DNA from: Ahaetulla prasina
Lineage: Eukaryota; Chordata; Lepidosauria; Squamata; Colubridae
Length of the DNA stretch: 64,000 nt
Reading direction: 5' to 3'
Assembly (NCBI RefSeq): GCF_028640845.1
Contig: NC_080542.1
Span: forward strand, 66,787,064 to 66,851,063
Part shown: positions 11,882 to 22,408 of the stretch, piece by piece
Layout: every line of letters starts with the position of its first letter
How positions within the stretch are numbered: position 1 is the stretch's first letter
Program-made: the position numbers and the translations under genes
Notes under the pieces: generated by a model
The model's database searches: none
The model's input: the letters and a program-made list of their open reading frames with translations, nothing else
What the model was told of the DNA's origin: nothing

Positions 11882-11989
11882 ATTCTGCAAAGCAAGAACT
11901 GGCATCAATTTTCCAGATAATCTGACCTTGGTGAGAGCCATTTACTCCACGATTTTTGTAATCCAAGAAGTTTTCTGATAGAACCTCAT
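11882..11989 (-). CDS. HECW1: HECW1 coding exon (third coding exon)
   Basis: The exon is 108 nt on the minus strand. The acceptor is ttacttcccag at 11990-11991 and the donor is gtaagtat at 11880-11881. It enters in phase 1: the G carried from the previous exon plus AT gives Asp. It then reads EVLSENFLDYKNRGVNG and on to IIWKIDASS, then CFAE, and leaves with one base of the next codon. This closely matches the HECW1 N-terminal domain before the C2 domain. Human HECW1, as I recall it, has Tyr and Val where this has Cys and Ala in SSCFAE. HECW1 is a neuronal NEDD4-family HECT E3 ubiquitin ligase. The next exon lies outside the window to the left. Confidence 0.93.
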
Positions 11990-12039
11990 CTGGGAAGTAA
12001 ATAAAAAATATTATTTTGCAGCAAAAGAAAGAATCATTG

Positions 12040-12127
12040 GCAAATTGTTTGTATGATTGTAAGCCGTCCAGAGTTACCCTGAGGCAAGATTGGTGGCAAT
12101 AAATTTTATAAATAAATGAATAAATGA
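12040..12127 (+). mobile_element. Short CR1-like 3' tail
   Basis: The sequence gtaagccgtccagagttaccctgaggcaagattggtggcaataaa followed by AAATGA-type repeats resembles LINE or SINE 3' tails elsewhere in the window. No coding part remains. Confidence 0.5.
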
Positions 12128-12387
12128 AATGTACTACTGTATTTTGATTAAAGTAGAATTAGCATGAATCCTAAAGCAAATGAACTAAACAAAGAAAAAA
12201 CTCCTTCATGAATGCACACTTTCGTTATCACAATGGATTCTAGCATGCATAACATTTCTATTTTTAATAGTAATTTTATTATTATTATTACGAAATACTA
12301 AATATTATTAAAATAATTGCAATTGTAATTTTTAATAATACAAACTAAAAGAAAAATAAAGAAAAATAAAAATGTAGTACTGAAAAA

Positions 12388-12880
12388 GAAATACAAGCAG
12401 TCCTCAACTTTTGACCACAACTAGGGCCTCTGGTGGTGCAACAGGCTAATGCAGCCTATTATTAACAGCAACTGCTTGCAATATTGTAGGTTCAAGTCCC
12501 ACCAGGCCCAAGGTTGACTCAGCCTTCCATCCTTTATAAGGTAGGTAAAATGAGGACCCAGATTGTTGGGGGGCAATAAGTTGACTTTGTATATAGTATA
12601 CAAATGGATGAAGACTATTGCTTGACATAGTGTAAGCCGTCCTGAGTCTTCGGAGAAGGGCGGGATATAAATGCAAAAAAACAAACAAACCTGAGCCCAG
12701 AATCTCAGTTGCTGAGTGAAGCAGTCATCAAGCATGACTAGAGGGAGCTGAAATTTGCTCAATGATAATTGAACAGGTTTGCTCAGTTACCACAATCCTG
12801 ACATTCTCATTTGCAGTCATTAAGTGATCTTGTGGGTTGTTAATGGTAAGGTAAGCGGAGTGGGTTGCCTGGGAAGAGAG
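12388..12880 (+). mobile_element. MITE-A-related element interrupted by a SINE
   Basis: The left part reads agcagtcctcaacttttgaccacaact. After the SINE it resumes gagcccagaatctcagttgctgag, then gcagtcattaagtga. These are the phrases of the repeat called MITE-A here (copies at 27.5, 40.45, 44.4 and 61.3 kb). Family members begin like caggtagtcctcgacttac and end with its reverse complement. It is a non-autonomous TIR element without an ORF. Ends of this copy are approximate. Confidence 0.55.
12424..12692 (+). mobile_element. tRNA-derived SINE
   Basis: This complete-looking copy starts gggcctctggtggtgcaac (A-box region). It has a pol III B box ggttcaagtcc at 12489-12499, the body phrase ccttccatcctttataaggtagg, and a tail gtcctgagtcttcggagaagg followed by an A-rich run. 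It splits a MITE-A-type element. Confidence 0.88.
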
Positions 12881-13101
12881 AGGGCCTGGAAGGTTCTGAT
12901 CACAGCTAAAAATCCACCCTGCCTAAATCAGAGCAGGATTTTCCATCCCTGAGGGAGAGATACTCATGTATAATCTTGGCTAGACCTTCCAGGGCCTATA
13001 CCTGAAGAACTCTGTGCTCCTGACCTAATTGTGCTGCCTTTCTGCTTGGATTTCATCTCCCTCTTGTCTCTAGGGACTAGCTATCCGCCGATGTCCTAGG
13101 A

Positions 13102-13506
13102 CCGTGATGGCAAATCTGTGGCACGCATGCCAGAAGTGGCATGCAGCGCCCTCTCTGATAGCACACGAGCCATTGCCCTAGTTCAGCCCCGCTGCACATG
13201 TGCTTGTGCCTCCCGCCGATCAGCTGGTCTTTGAATCTCTGCTGTGCATGTGTGGGGTTGGGGTGTGTGTAGGGAGTGTGCACGCATACGTGGGCGTGTG
13301 GTGCATGGGTGGGGCCGTGCGTGCATGCATGTGGGTGGGGGGTGCAGGGCCCCCCATGTGCATGCTCAGGAGGCAGGGCATGTGCGGGGGCCGTGCATGC
13401 ATGTGAGGGGAGGATGCATGTATGGGGGCTGCACCTGCATTGCATTTTGGGGGTTCGTATGCGCATACGCATGCGCACTTTGGGCACTCAGTCCAGAAAA
13501 GGTAGG
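13102..13506. mobile_element. hAT-like MITE, right end degraded
   Basis: It begins ccgtgatggcaaatctgtggcacgcatgcc. This is the same family as 26084-26355 and 62408-63868, whose consensus end is cagtgatggcgaacct. The interior is rich in alternating purine-pyrimidine TG/CA and CG steps (13250-13470). The right end reads ggcactcagtccagaaaaggt and lacks the last bases. Long ORFs on both strands here, rich in His, Cys and Gly, come from the alternating repeat and are not genes. Confidence 0.75.
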
Positions 13507-13529
13507 AACTTAATTTATTTTATTTTTTT

Positions 13530-13770
13530 TTGTTTGTCCCATCTTACAGAATTCTTCAAAGCTTTGGAAAGTCTCAGGACTGGACTAGATTTTAAATTTA
13601 TATTGGTTTTAATGGGTTTTATTATTTATATTGCTTTTTTAATTATTTGGCTGTGTAGAATAAGTTTTTTAATTGTTATTTTATTCTGTATTCTGTATTC
13701 TGTATTCTGAGTCCCTAGGGAGATAGGGCGGTATACAAATACGATAAATAAATAAATAAATAAATAAATT
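13530..13770 (+). mobile_element. CR1-type 3' tail
   Basis: The end of a LINE 3' UTR: ttggtttt/aagttttttaattgttattt phrases, a triplicated ttctgta at about 13683-13706, then gagtccctagggagatagggcggtatacaaat and an AAATA run to about 13769. It has the same stem-loop arrangement as the CR1 copy at the window start. Confidence 0.7.
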
Positions 13771-13929
13771 TGTAAATCCAATATAAGAAAATCATGCAAG
13801 TCACCCTGTTACTTTTTTATTGGTATATTCCTTTTAATTATTAATACATTAGTTGGTTTCTTTTGTATGTCCAGTATAGCATCTTTTCCACATCATTATA
13901 GCTTATCATTTTAAATCTACTTTAATAGC

Positions 13930-15995
13930 AATCAGCAACCTGATGGTAGCCATCCAGGGTGGACCATAGCCAACCTTAGATCTGAAGCACTGCCTTGGCC
14001 CTGCCTCCTGGGCATGCGCACAGGAGGCGGTGAGTGCACAGGGCCTGGAGTCCCTGGGGACTGCATTCTGAGCACTTGCCTTTCACCAAGGAGGCCAGCC
14101 CACATGCGCTCGCCCCTTCCTATGTACACGCCCAGGAGTGGGGCTGAGGTGGTGCCGCAGATCTAAGACTGGCTGCCATCTGGGCCAGATGGCAGCCAAC
14201 AGGTTGCAGATCAGCACCTCCCCCCCCCCCCGCATGGGAAAGCCATGCTGCCAATCTTTCCTCCTGCACTTGTCCCTTCCTGAGCAAGGAGGAAAGAAGG
14301 AGATGACCAGGGTACCTTTAGGTCTATGGGGCTTCTGCCTACCAGGTGCGATGGGTGATAGGTGATTGCAGGGGCTGTGGGAGGAATGCAGCAGGCGAAC
14401 AGGGGTGGCATGCAGCTTCTGGCATTGCAGGGAGTAGGAGGAAGCAGAACTGCCCCCTCCTCATCAGGTATGGAGGCAACGGAGGAAAAGATGAACAAAA
14501 AGGGAAGCTGCTGTTCTGCAGGGATTTTTTTAACCTGCCAGAGGCTCCGGACATGGGCTTCCCATTTTGATTCTTCCCCCATCGTTGTCTCTGCATAGCT
14601 CTCCATTTACTTCTCCCAGACCTGTGCACATATTTGTGTGTGTACACATGCGTACAGGGAGGTGTCTGGCAACAGGGGCTCTGCAGCCAGCTGCAACCAG
14701 TGGGCTGGCCCTCTTAGAAGCATGCATGGCAGAAGCACCAGCAGCAGGCAGAGTGGGGAGGAAGGCACATGATGTGGACCACCAGATGCGCCTGCTCCAT
14801 CCCATGTGGCTGGAACAGGCAAGCGACTGCCCAGCACATCCAGGCCAGACCACGTGCCTCCCCAGCGCCTCTGCCTTTGGCTACTGCCACTACTGTGGTT
14901 AAGACAAGGTGAGGCAAGGGGTGGGGTGGTGGCTGCCAGACACCATCAGCCCACCTACCCTGTCCTGTCTGTTTTTGCTTGTGATTGGAGAGGTTGTCAC
15001 TGGTCATCTCCTTGGCCTCCTCGCGGGTCTTGCCCTTGGCCCACATATGGAGGGTGTTCCCCTCATGCACCTGACGCACCTCAGCACTGCTGTGGACCAC
15101 TGTCACCATGGAGGCCGCCAGTAGCTCACGCAGATCCATTAGGCTGTTGCCCGGAGCACCAGCCCAAAGGAGGCAAAGCAGCCAACTAGAAAAACCGAGT
15201 AGAGGTGGTCAAGCATGCTCAGGCCCAGCAGGCAAAGGCGGCCACTACAAGCAGGGAAAACCAGATCCCCATCAGCACCAAGGCTGCCTAGGCCCAGCCG
15301 GGATCATTTGCCTCCCACACATATCTGCTGGGCCTGGGCAGCAATGGCGCCAATAGGGATCTGTCTTTCCCTATTGGGAGGGATCCCGCTCACAGTAGCT
15401 GTCTGCTACTGAGAATGCCCTGTTGGCCTGGGCATTCTCTACCACCCCTATTCGGCCTTTCTAGCTGGCCACTTCACTTCCTTCAGGCTGGGCGGGTTGG
15501 CTGAGTGGTGGCAGGTCTGCCGAATGGCAGTGGCAGCCCGCAGTGGGTGGTCAAGGTGTATCAAGTACGTGAGGGGAACAAGTTCTACACGCAGGCCAAG
15601 GGCAAAACCCACGAGGGGGCCAAGGAAAAGATGACCAGCTACAATCTGCTCTCCAGCGACAAGCAAAAACAAACACATAAAGGACAGCAAGAAGGCGATG
15701 GCTGATGGTTTCTGGCACCAGCTGCTCTACCCTGTGTTGGATTGCAGCGACAGCACCCCCTCCCCCTGCATCACCTCACCTCCTCATCCTTTGCGACGAG
15801 CCTCCCCCACCTGCTGGAGACCCCTGGATTCCCTCCCCAACACTACCTGGCCCAAGTTAGAATTGTCGAGCTGGCCATGCCACCTATGCCATGCCCAGTC
15901 AGCCATGACCACTCCAGCCATGCCCCCCACCCCCACTGAGGACAACCACAATGCTGATGTAGCCTGCAATGAAATCGAGTTTGACACCTCTGTGC
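13930..15995. repeat. GC-rich block of unknown origin, containing an inverted repeat
   Basis: About 2 kb of GC-rich sequence in an AT-rich intron, including a run of Cs at 14220-14231. Many overlapping ORFs on all frames have no recognisable domain. The right edge reads gagtttgacacctctg, resembling the end of the small hAT element at 18448-18555, but no matching left end was found. The core is an imperfect inverted repeat, listed separately. It is most likely a non-autonomous transposon or a composite of several. Confidence 0.5.
14900..15755. repeat. Imperfect inverted repeat, arms about 0.4 kb
   Basis: The left arm read on the minus strand (about 15330 down to 14900) and the right arm on the plus strand (about 15340 to 15755) are clearly homologous. 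Both translate to related peptides: VRQVHEGNTLHMWAKGKT on the minus strand and VYQVREGNKFYTQAKGKT on the plus. Both then continue through KQKQT to an ADG/W(H)Q-like phrase. The centre lies near 15335. The frame is not open throughout, so whether the arms were ever coding is unclear. Confidence 0.75.
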
Positions 15996-18439
15996 TATAA
16001 CATCTTTTAAACATAGGAACTATAGAGGTAAAAACTCTTAAAATTAACTTTTGAATCCATAGTTCAAAAATATCCTTCAGTATGTCCAAAGTTAAAATAT
16101 TTTGCTTCATTCTATATTAGTAAATCAAATTTGTATTCTTCTCCTTTAATTAATTTAATTTCTTCTTGTGTACAACCTTCAAAGTCTCATCCTATCATGT
16201 TTTTTAAGAATAGTCAAAACCAAACCATTATCTCATTGTCAGTCTTCAAATTAATTCCAAGATCTTATTTCAAATCCATACAGAGTCCACTTTGTAAAAT
16301 CAAAGTTCTAATAACCTTTTGATGTTTAACCCTCTGATTTTTAAAAAAAGTTCTTAAACTGGTATTTAAAAATTTTTCACTAAGGATTGAAGAAAATCTG
16401 GTGTTTCCAGACTTGTTGATTCAAAGATTCCTAATAGTTGAAAAGCAGTTAATAAGTAATTTCTAAAAGTGATTAGAAAAGGAAATATGACAACCCAGTC
16501 ATATGGTGTCCTTAAAGGCACCATCTGTGGTTGACCAAGATTGCTATTCTCTCATCTCCCCATCCCTAAACCCACCAGAAACTGTTGTGTTGAAATTTCC
16601 TCATGAGGAGCAACTCTATGGAACACTTATGGGCAATCTCAAGTCTTCTCTTTATCTGAAGAGGAATTACAGAGTCAATCAATTTGCTGGTTCTTCATTC
16701 CATTTTCATTGAAGCTATCTTTAATTAATCACTTCTTCCCTGAAAATCTTGAAGCATATCATTCCTCAATGTTCACAAAATTTTCTCTCTCACTTTCTTT
16801 CTCTGCCTCCCGCCCTCCCTTTTTCAACTGACATAAAATTTTTAAATTCTTAAAATAGTACAAGTGTTTATGAATTTCTTTCATTTCAAAAAGCTAATAA
16901 AAATAAGTAGTTCTTCTACCTAGGGAAAGCTAGAAATTCTTCAGAATAAGTAGTCAATATTTTATAGTCCATCTCAATAGCCCAGAAAAATGTAAGAGGG
17001 ATGCTAATAGTTAGATGTATAAAAGGTCAATTTGGTTTCAAAGAGATGTAGAAGTTTATAAATCTTAGACCTGACTAGTAAGAGGAAAAAGCTATTGTTG
17101 CAATATATTTGTCAGTGCTCAACTAGGGAGGATAATGCATTTCTTTCTTTTCTTTTCTTCTTCTTCTTTTTTTTTTTTTTTTTGCCTTTTTAATCCACTT
17201 ATTTCTTTCTTTTTAAAAGTCTTTGTTAAGTTTGGTTCTTGTAAAATTTCCAATTTTTTTCCTTTGAAGTTTGTATTTTAATTTTCTCTACTAAAAAAAT
17301 AAACAAAAATGTAAGACTGATGTAATTCACATAAATTTCTAGGGCATTTTGATGGCTTTTATCGGTTATATAAATAATATAAATTTAATTTTCTTATTAC
17401 ATTTATGTGAAAATTTTGCCCATAAATGTTTACTAATAGTTCCTTTTAGGGGATAATTTTGTGTTGTTCAATTTATTGATTATATTTTTATTGATCAGTG
17501 ATCAAAATAAAGTTCTGTTTATTTGTCAATTCACTAGTATTTGAAGCTGTGGATACACTTTGGATTAGTGTATCTTAGAATAGAATCCTCAAATTAAATG
17601 AAATGGCTGTCAGCCTGCTCCGTCAAGACATAGTTTGTTTGAACCACATACAGAACACATTCTAACCAATGTTACCATTTTCTCCCAAAAGCATATAGTT
17701 AGTGGTTCTGTAATAAGCATACTATGTACAAAATATTCTCTAAAATTCATTGTGTATTAGAATTACTGTGCATTTGTATGTTAAATGTAGCTTCATTAAA
17801 TATTGCTCTTTCACTGTGATTTAGGATTTGCCCCCACCTATATTCAGAAAATCCTCACTAATTAGAATATTTTCATGTTAGATTTATTTTTAGAGAGATT
17901 TGCCTTTTAGGGAAAATAAAATTAAAGGCAAAAGGAAAGTGAAAGAAGCATATGATACTTAAAACAAAGTTTCTCTGGCTAATTAGTTCAAAATAGGTTT
18001 AACACAATTTAAAAAAAAAAAAGAACAAGAAATTGTCTAGAAATTGGGCCTGAGAGAGTATGATGACAGTTTATCAGATTTTTTAAAAATATTTTACTTT
18101 TTCCATAAGGATAATGAAGAAGAAAGTCTACAATTTATCAATAAGCAGAACATAATATTATCTGCATATGAAATTATAAATTACAGTTTACAAATTGCCT
18201 GTTTTAGGCATTTTTGACTCAAGATAAGCTAGATAAACTTGCCTAGATGAAATGAAACTAGAGTTCTCACATTTTTCAAATGCCACTTAGTTGTGAAATT
18301 CTTCCAATCTACTATTTTCATAATAGACACAAATTATGAAATAGATAAAATATCTTTATTATGTATGACATATTTCTATTGTTTCCATTATTATCTATTT
18401 AAAATTATTTTCTTCAGAAACATGCTTTTGTTCATATTC
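15996..18439. other. AT-rich intronic sequence
   Basis: No gene or recognisable repeat family. It contains a polypyrimidine tract (17141-17183). Confidence 0.5.
17141..17183 (+). repeat. Polypyrimidine tract (TTTC/TTC then T-run)
   Basis: A run of TTTCT and TTC units passing into about 18 Ts. Low-complexity sequence with no evident role. Confidence 0.85.
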
Positions 18440-18447
18440 TACTACAA

Positions 18448-18555
18448 CAGGGGGTCAAATTCATGGCATCACATTGTTGTCATTTGACGCTTTCCACAGA
18501 GCTGGGGTGGGCGCATGACCCATCCGGCCCATGGGCTGCCAGTTTGACACCCCTC
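18448..18555. mobile_element. 108-bp hAT-like MITE with perfect 8-bp duplication
   Basis: The ends are cagggggtcaaat and gtttgacacccctc, imperfect terminal inverted repeats. It is flanked on both sides by TACTACAA (18440-18447 and 18556-18563). An 8-bp duplication and CAGGG ends are typical of hAT elements. There is no coding capacity. Confidence 0.88.
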
Positions 18556-18573
18556 TACTACAATATTACAACA

Positions 18574-19073
18574 TGTAGTCCTTGACTTAGCAACCATTCA
18601 AAGTTACAACACACACACCCCAAACAGATGATCTGGTTTTGAAGTTATGGATGCTGTAGCACCCCCTGGTCATATGTACCAAATTCAGGGAGATTCGCCC
18701 TTATGACTGGCCACAGGGCCACTTGAGCACCCCCCCTCCCATCTTCCCCATCAGAGAAGTGAAAGCAGACCCAAAGTCTGCAAGCTGCAAACTCTGCAAT
18801 TGGCCTAGACTACCTTGCATGGCTGAGTGATTGGGTTGGAAATGATCCCAAGATTGCAGGGACTTGATGATGAGAAGCAGGCCCAAGGCCTGCAAGAATC
18901 ACAAGGAGTGGGAAGTGCAGCATGGGGTGCTTTGGGAGTGGGAAAGAGGCCATGTGATGTCCAGAGAAGATGGACCCGGGTCTGCGCAAGGCCTCCCATG
19001 GGTATCACACTTGAAATGGGGGCAGTTTGAGGGGTCCTAAAAAATATGAAATTGACATAATGCCTTACATTTA
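18574..19073. other. MITE-A fragment and adjoining GC-rich sequence
   Basis: The first 60 bases (gtagtccttgacttagcaacc and on) match the MITE-A left end. The following 18700-19030 is GC-rich with ORFs on both strands but no family that I recognise. Confidence 0.45.
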
Positions 19074-19078
19074 CTAAG

Positions 19079-19336
19079 TATTAAGTCTGGTGTCCGATAC
19101 CAGGAAGAGTCCAGTCAGGAACTGCTTTTACAACTTTATTAACCAACGTGATAACAACAAGAGAACTCTGACTAAACTAGAAAACCCTTGACAGCTCTTA
19201 TATACCGGCTGCCAGAAGGGCTGCACCAATGACAGGGCTCCAAATCTCCCGCCTTTCTTGTGGCGTGTCTCAACCAATCAGCGGACGCCTGGCTGTTGCC
19301 AGGCTAGAGACGCGTCGTAACTCTGAGGACTTTACA
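19079..19336 (-). repeat. Gypsy 3' LTR
   Basis: 258 bp. In element orientation it starts TGTAAAGTCC and ends near CTTAATA. It contains a TATA box (tatataagag, plus 19197-19206 in reverse) and an AATAAA signal (plus 19135-19140 in reverse). The polypurine tract abuts its start at 19337-19350. Confidence 0.95.
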
Positions 19337-19350
19337 CCCTTCCCCTCCTG
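19337..19350 (-). other. Polypurine tract
   Basis: In element orientation it reads ccaggaggggaagg and runs into g-TGTAAAG, the LTR start. This is the expected primer site for second-strand synthesis. Confidence 0.8.
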
Positions 19351-19711
19351 GACTGCGCATGCGTAATCGGCCAAATATGTAGGCCGACGTCGGCTCCGCC
19401 CAGATCTTCTTAGTTCAGGGGCGGTAGCTGCCGGAGGAGGAGGAGGAGTGGCTGAGTCTTCTGATGCTTCTGCTGGGAACGACAACTCCACCCCTAAAGG
19501 AGGCCTGGCCCGTGCGGGAACTTCGGAAACTTCAGGTACGTTTCTCGACGAGGTCGATCCGCATCTTGAGGGTTGGAGTCCCTCCCCGGCCTGCAAGTCC
19601 AGAAGGCCGGGTTCCCGAAACGGGCCGCCGTGGTCGTGGTTTCCTTCCAGGGCTGGTGGCCTGGGAGGTGGAGCTGGAGCGGCTAGCTCCGATGTTCCTG
19701 GGTAGTCCTGG

Positions 19712-20574
19712 TCATAGATGGGCCCCTCCGTGCTGGCTGTCCGCCTGAGTTGATTTATATGACTCTCGTCCGTCGGCCAGCCGGACCCTGTAGGAATAGG
19801 GCCCGGTTATTTGTATAATGGTGCCTGGCACCCACTTGGGTGATGACCCAAAGTTCCGGATAAACACGGTGTCCCCTCCCTTGAACCCCCTAGTTGTGAT
19901 TGAATTGTCTGGCCCCCGCTCTGTGTCATATTGGGGGTGTAGCCTATCCAGAGTCGTCCGCAAACGCCTCCCCATCAGTAACTCGGCCGGGCTGAGGTTG
20001 GTGACCGGGCACGGTGTCGAGTGTTGTGCCAGCAGGTACCGGCAGATCTTGTTATGCCAATTCGTGGGTCCCATGCGACCCAACGCCTCCTTGGCCGATC
20101 TAATGGCCCGTTCTGCCCGGCCATTCGCCGCGGGGGGGAGCGGCGCCGTTGGTGCATGGCGAATGCCATGCTTGGCCAAGAACATCTGGAAGGGTGCCGA
20201 TGCGAATTGGGGCCCGTTATCGGTAACCACAAGGTCTGGTAGCCCATGGGTCACGAACAATCGTTCTAGCACCCTAATGGTGGCTTCCGCGGTGGTAGAT
20301 GACATGCATGCCAACTCCACCCACTTGGAGTAGGCGTCAACTACCACCAAAATTGACTGCCCTAAATATGGTCCCGCGTAATCCAGGTGGATTCGAGACC
20401 AGGGTGAGTGGGGGGCCTCCCATTCCCTGATGGGTACAGCTGAGGGCGCTGCCCGTGATTGCTGGCAGCTCAGACACCCAGCCACACATCGTTCGATGTC
20501 CTGGTCTACCTTTGGCCACCACACATAACTACGGGCCAAAGTCTTCATTCTAACAATGCCCGGGTGGGCCTCGT
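19712..20574 (-). pseudogene. Gypsy integrase
   Basis: Landmarks in order: an HHCC zinc-binding module (LHEAHPG partly in a shifted frame near 20560-20575, then CVAGCLSCQQS), the first catalytic Asp in IHLDYAGP, the second in VVTDNGPQF, the catalytic Glu in ANGRAERAI, then a GPY-type module (ITGPYSYRVRLADG). The open part is 19712-20548 (278 codons). It sits one frame away from the RNase H segment, so a 1-nt change near 20575 is required. No chromodomain is seen. A further shifted C-terminal tail with RRSGRSRRRPTYLADY lies at about 19340-19480. Confidence 0.9.
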
Positions 20575-21775
20575 GGAGCGTGAAGAACGCTCCCCCTTAG
20601 CTCTTGTGGGACTACTATCCTATTCCCCCACAGGAGACAGCCCTTTAACGCTGACAGCTCATGTTGTCTGCGCCAGAACGGAAGGAATTCTTCTGGAACC
20701 GGGTCCCTTGGCCACCCCCTGCGCACCCAGTCCAGAACCTGAGACAGGATCCGGTCTGAGGCAGAGTGGTGCGCAATATCTGAAGAGGATATTGGGGACT
20801 GCCATTCATCAATGAGCAAGACTAGCTCTGCGGGTGCTGGGTCTACAACAGGGGTAGGTAGAGGGCACCGGCTCAGGGCATCAGCATGCCCGATCGCCTT
20901 CCCCGGCCGATAGAGTAGTTTGTAATTATAGGCGGCCAGAAACTCCACCCAGCGTGACATTCTGGGGGATAGGATTTGAGGGGACTGTTTGTCCCCGGCC
21001 AGCAGGCCAAGGAGCGGCTTATGGTCTGTAATCAGCGAAAAAAAACGGCCATAAATATAGTGGTGGAATCTTTTGATTCCTGCCACGGCCGCAAGAGCCT
21101 CTTTGTCCAATTGACTATAATTCCGCTCGGGCGCCGAGAGCGTCCTGGAATAATAGGCAATTGGCGCCTCAGCTCCGCCAGGCAGAACATGGCTCAGGAC
21201 CGCGCCGATGCCAAAAAGGGAGGCATCACACGTCAGAGTGACCGGCAGGCGCGGATCATACTGGACAAGAACTGCCTGGGAGATGAGGAGGCTCTTGACA
21301 GCCTCGAAGGAGGCAGCTGCCTCCTTCCCCCAACACCACGGCGTGCTAGCTGACAGCAACTTGTGCAGGGGCTCCGCAAGGGAGGCTTTATGCGGCAAGA
21401 AAACGGCATAAAAGTTTAGGAGCCCCAAAAAGGCCTGGAGCTCCATTTTATTCGTGGGGACAGGGGCCCCACGTATAGCTTCAATCTTCGAAGGGGTAGG
21501 GTGAATCCCCCGAGAGTCCAACAGGAATCCCAGGAACTCCACCTGAGAGACTCCTATCTGACACTTCTGCCTCTTAAGCCTCAAGCCAACGGTCCGAAAC
21601 CGGGACAAGACAGCCCTCAACTTCGCAGCCAGGTCCTCAGGACCGGCAGCGGAAATGAGGACGTCGTCAAAATAAGGGACGATGCCCTCTAACTCTTGTA
21701 GCAACCTCTCCATTAAACACTGGAACAACCCGGGGGCTACACTGACGCCGAACTGGAGTCGGTTACACTTAAACG
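20575..21775 (-). pseudogene. Gypsy reverse transcriptase C-part and RNase H
   Basis: It starts at FKCNRLQFGVSVAPGLFQ. It contains the RT catalytic box YFDDVLIS and VEFLGFLLDSRGI of the RT connection. RNase H follows with acidic residues in LTCDASLFGIGAVLSH, LDKEALAA and LITDHKPLLG, then ALSRCP. The frame changes relative to the upstream segment at a run of seven Cs (21776-21782). Catalytic residues are intact, so the damage is by frameshift, not by loss of active-site residues. Confidence 0.93.
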
Positions 21776-21782
21776 CCCCCCC

Positions 21783-22397
21783 GGTGCGTAACAATGGTCT
21801 GTGCCAGCGCCGTGGCATCGTCCACCGGCAACTGCTGGTAGGCCTGCACCAAGTCAAGCTTGGCGAAGGTAGAGCCCTGTCCCAGGGAGTGGAGCAGATG
21901 CTGCACCACCGGGACAGGGTATGGGTTCGCCTGCAGCGCCTTGTTAATTGTGCCCTTGTAATCTGCACATATTCTAAGTGAGCCGTCCTGTTTAAGGGAG
22001 AGAACAATAGGGGTCTCCCATGGGGAATGATCCACTGGCTCAATAACCCCTTGAGAGAGGAGTTTATCCAACTCCAAGTCAACCTTATGCCTCAATGCGA
22101 GGGGCACCCTTCTAGACTTCAACCGGATAGGCGCAATGCTGGGATCCAGGTTAAACGAAACTGGGGAACCCGTATATCTCCCCAGGTGATCACTGAAGAC
22201 ATCGGCGAATTCCCGGGTGATGACTTCCCAAGAACAGGGGGTAGTGGAGTGGACCCCTAGGACATTAAGTTTGAGGGCGTCAAACCAATCCAACCCCAAA
22301 AGAGTGGGCAGGCGCCCCCTAACCACAATGAGAGGCAGATACCCCGAGAACTCCCCATGGTGAATATGGAACTCGCAGCACCCCAAAACCGGAATAG
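21783..22397 (-). pseudogene. Gypsy protease C-end and reverse transcriptase N-part
   Basis: The open frame begins after a run of eleven Cs (22398-22408). It holds the end of the protease (TLLGLDWFDALKLNVLG) and the linker SIAPIRLKSRRVPLALR. The RT fingers and palm follow (LLSQGVIEPVDHSPWETPIV, DGSLRICADYKGTINKAL and FAKLDLVQAYQQLPVD). It ends at THRGG, where the next frameshift occurs. Confidence 0.92.
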
Positions 22398-22408
22398 CCC
22401 CCCCCCCC

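Noticed and set aside
12424..12500. Possible tRNA gene from A and B boxes
   Set aside because: The boxes belong to a SINE head with its body and tail attached. The same arrangement recurs at several places.
13077..13710. Overlapping His/Cys/Gly-rich ORFs on both strands, 60-144 codons
   Set aside because: They lie in the TG/CA alternating interior of a hAT MITE; the same composition in several frames shows that they come from the repeat.
14138..15400. Many GC-rich ORFs of 60-141 codons on both strands
   Set aside because: No frame has a recognisable domain. They are spread over all frames in a GC-rich repeat with inverted arms. Only the arm similarity was kept as an observation.
19818..20333. 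Plus-strand ORF of 171 codons within the gypsy element
   Set aside because: It is an antisense shadow of integrase, which has clear catalytic motifs on the minus strand.
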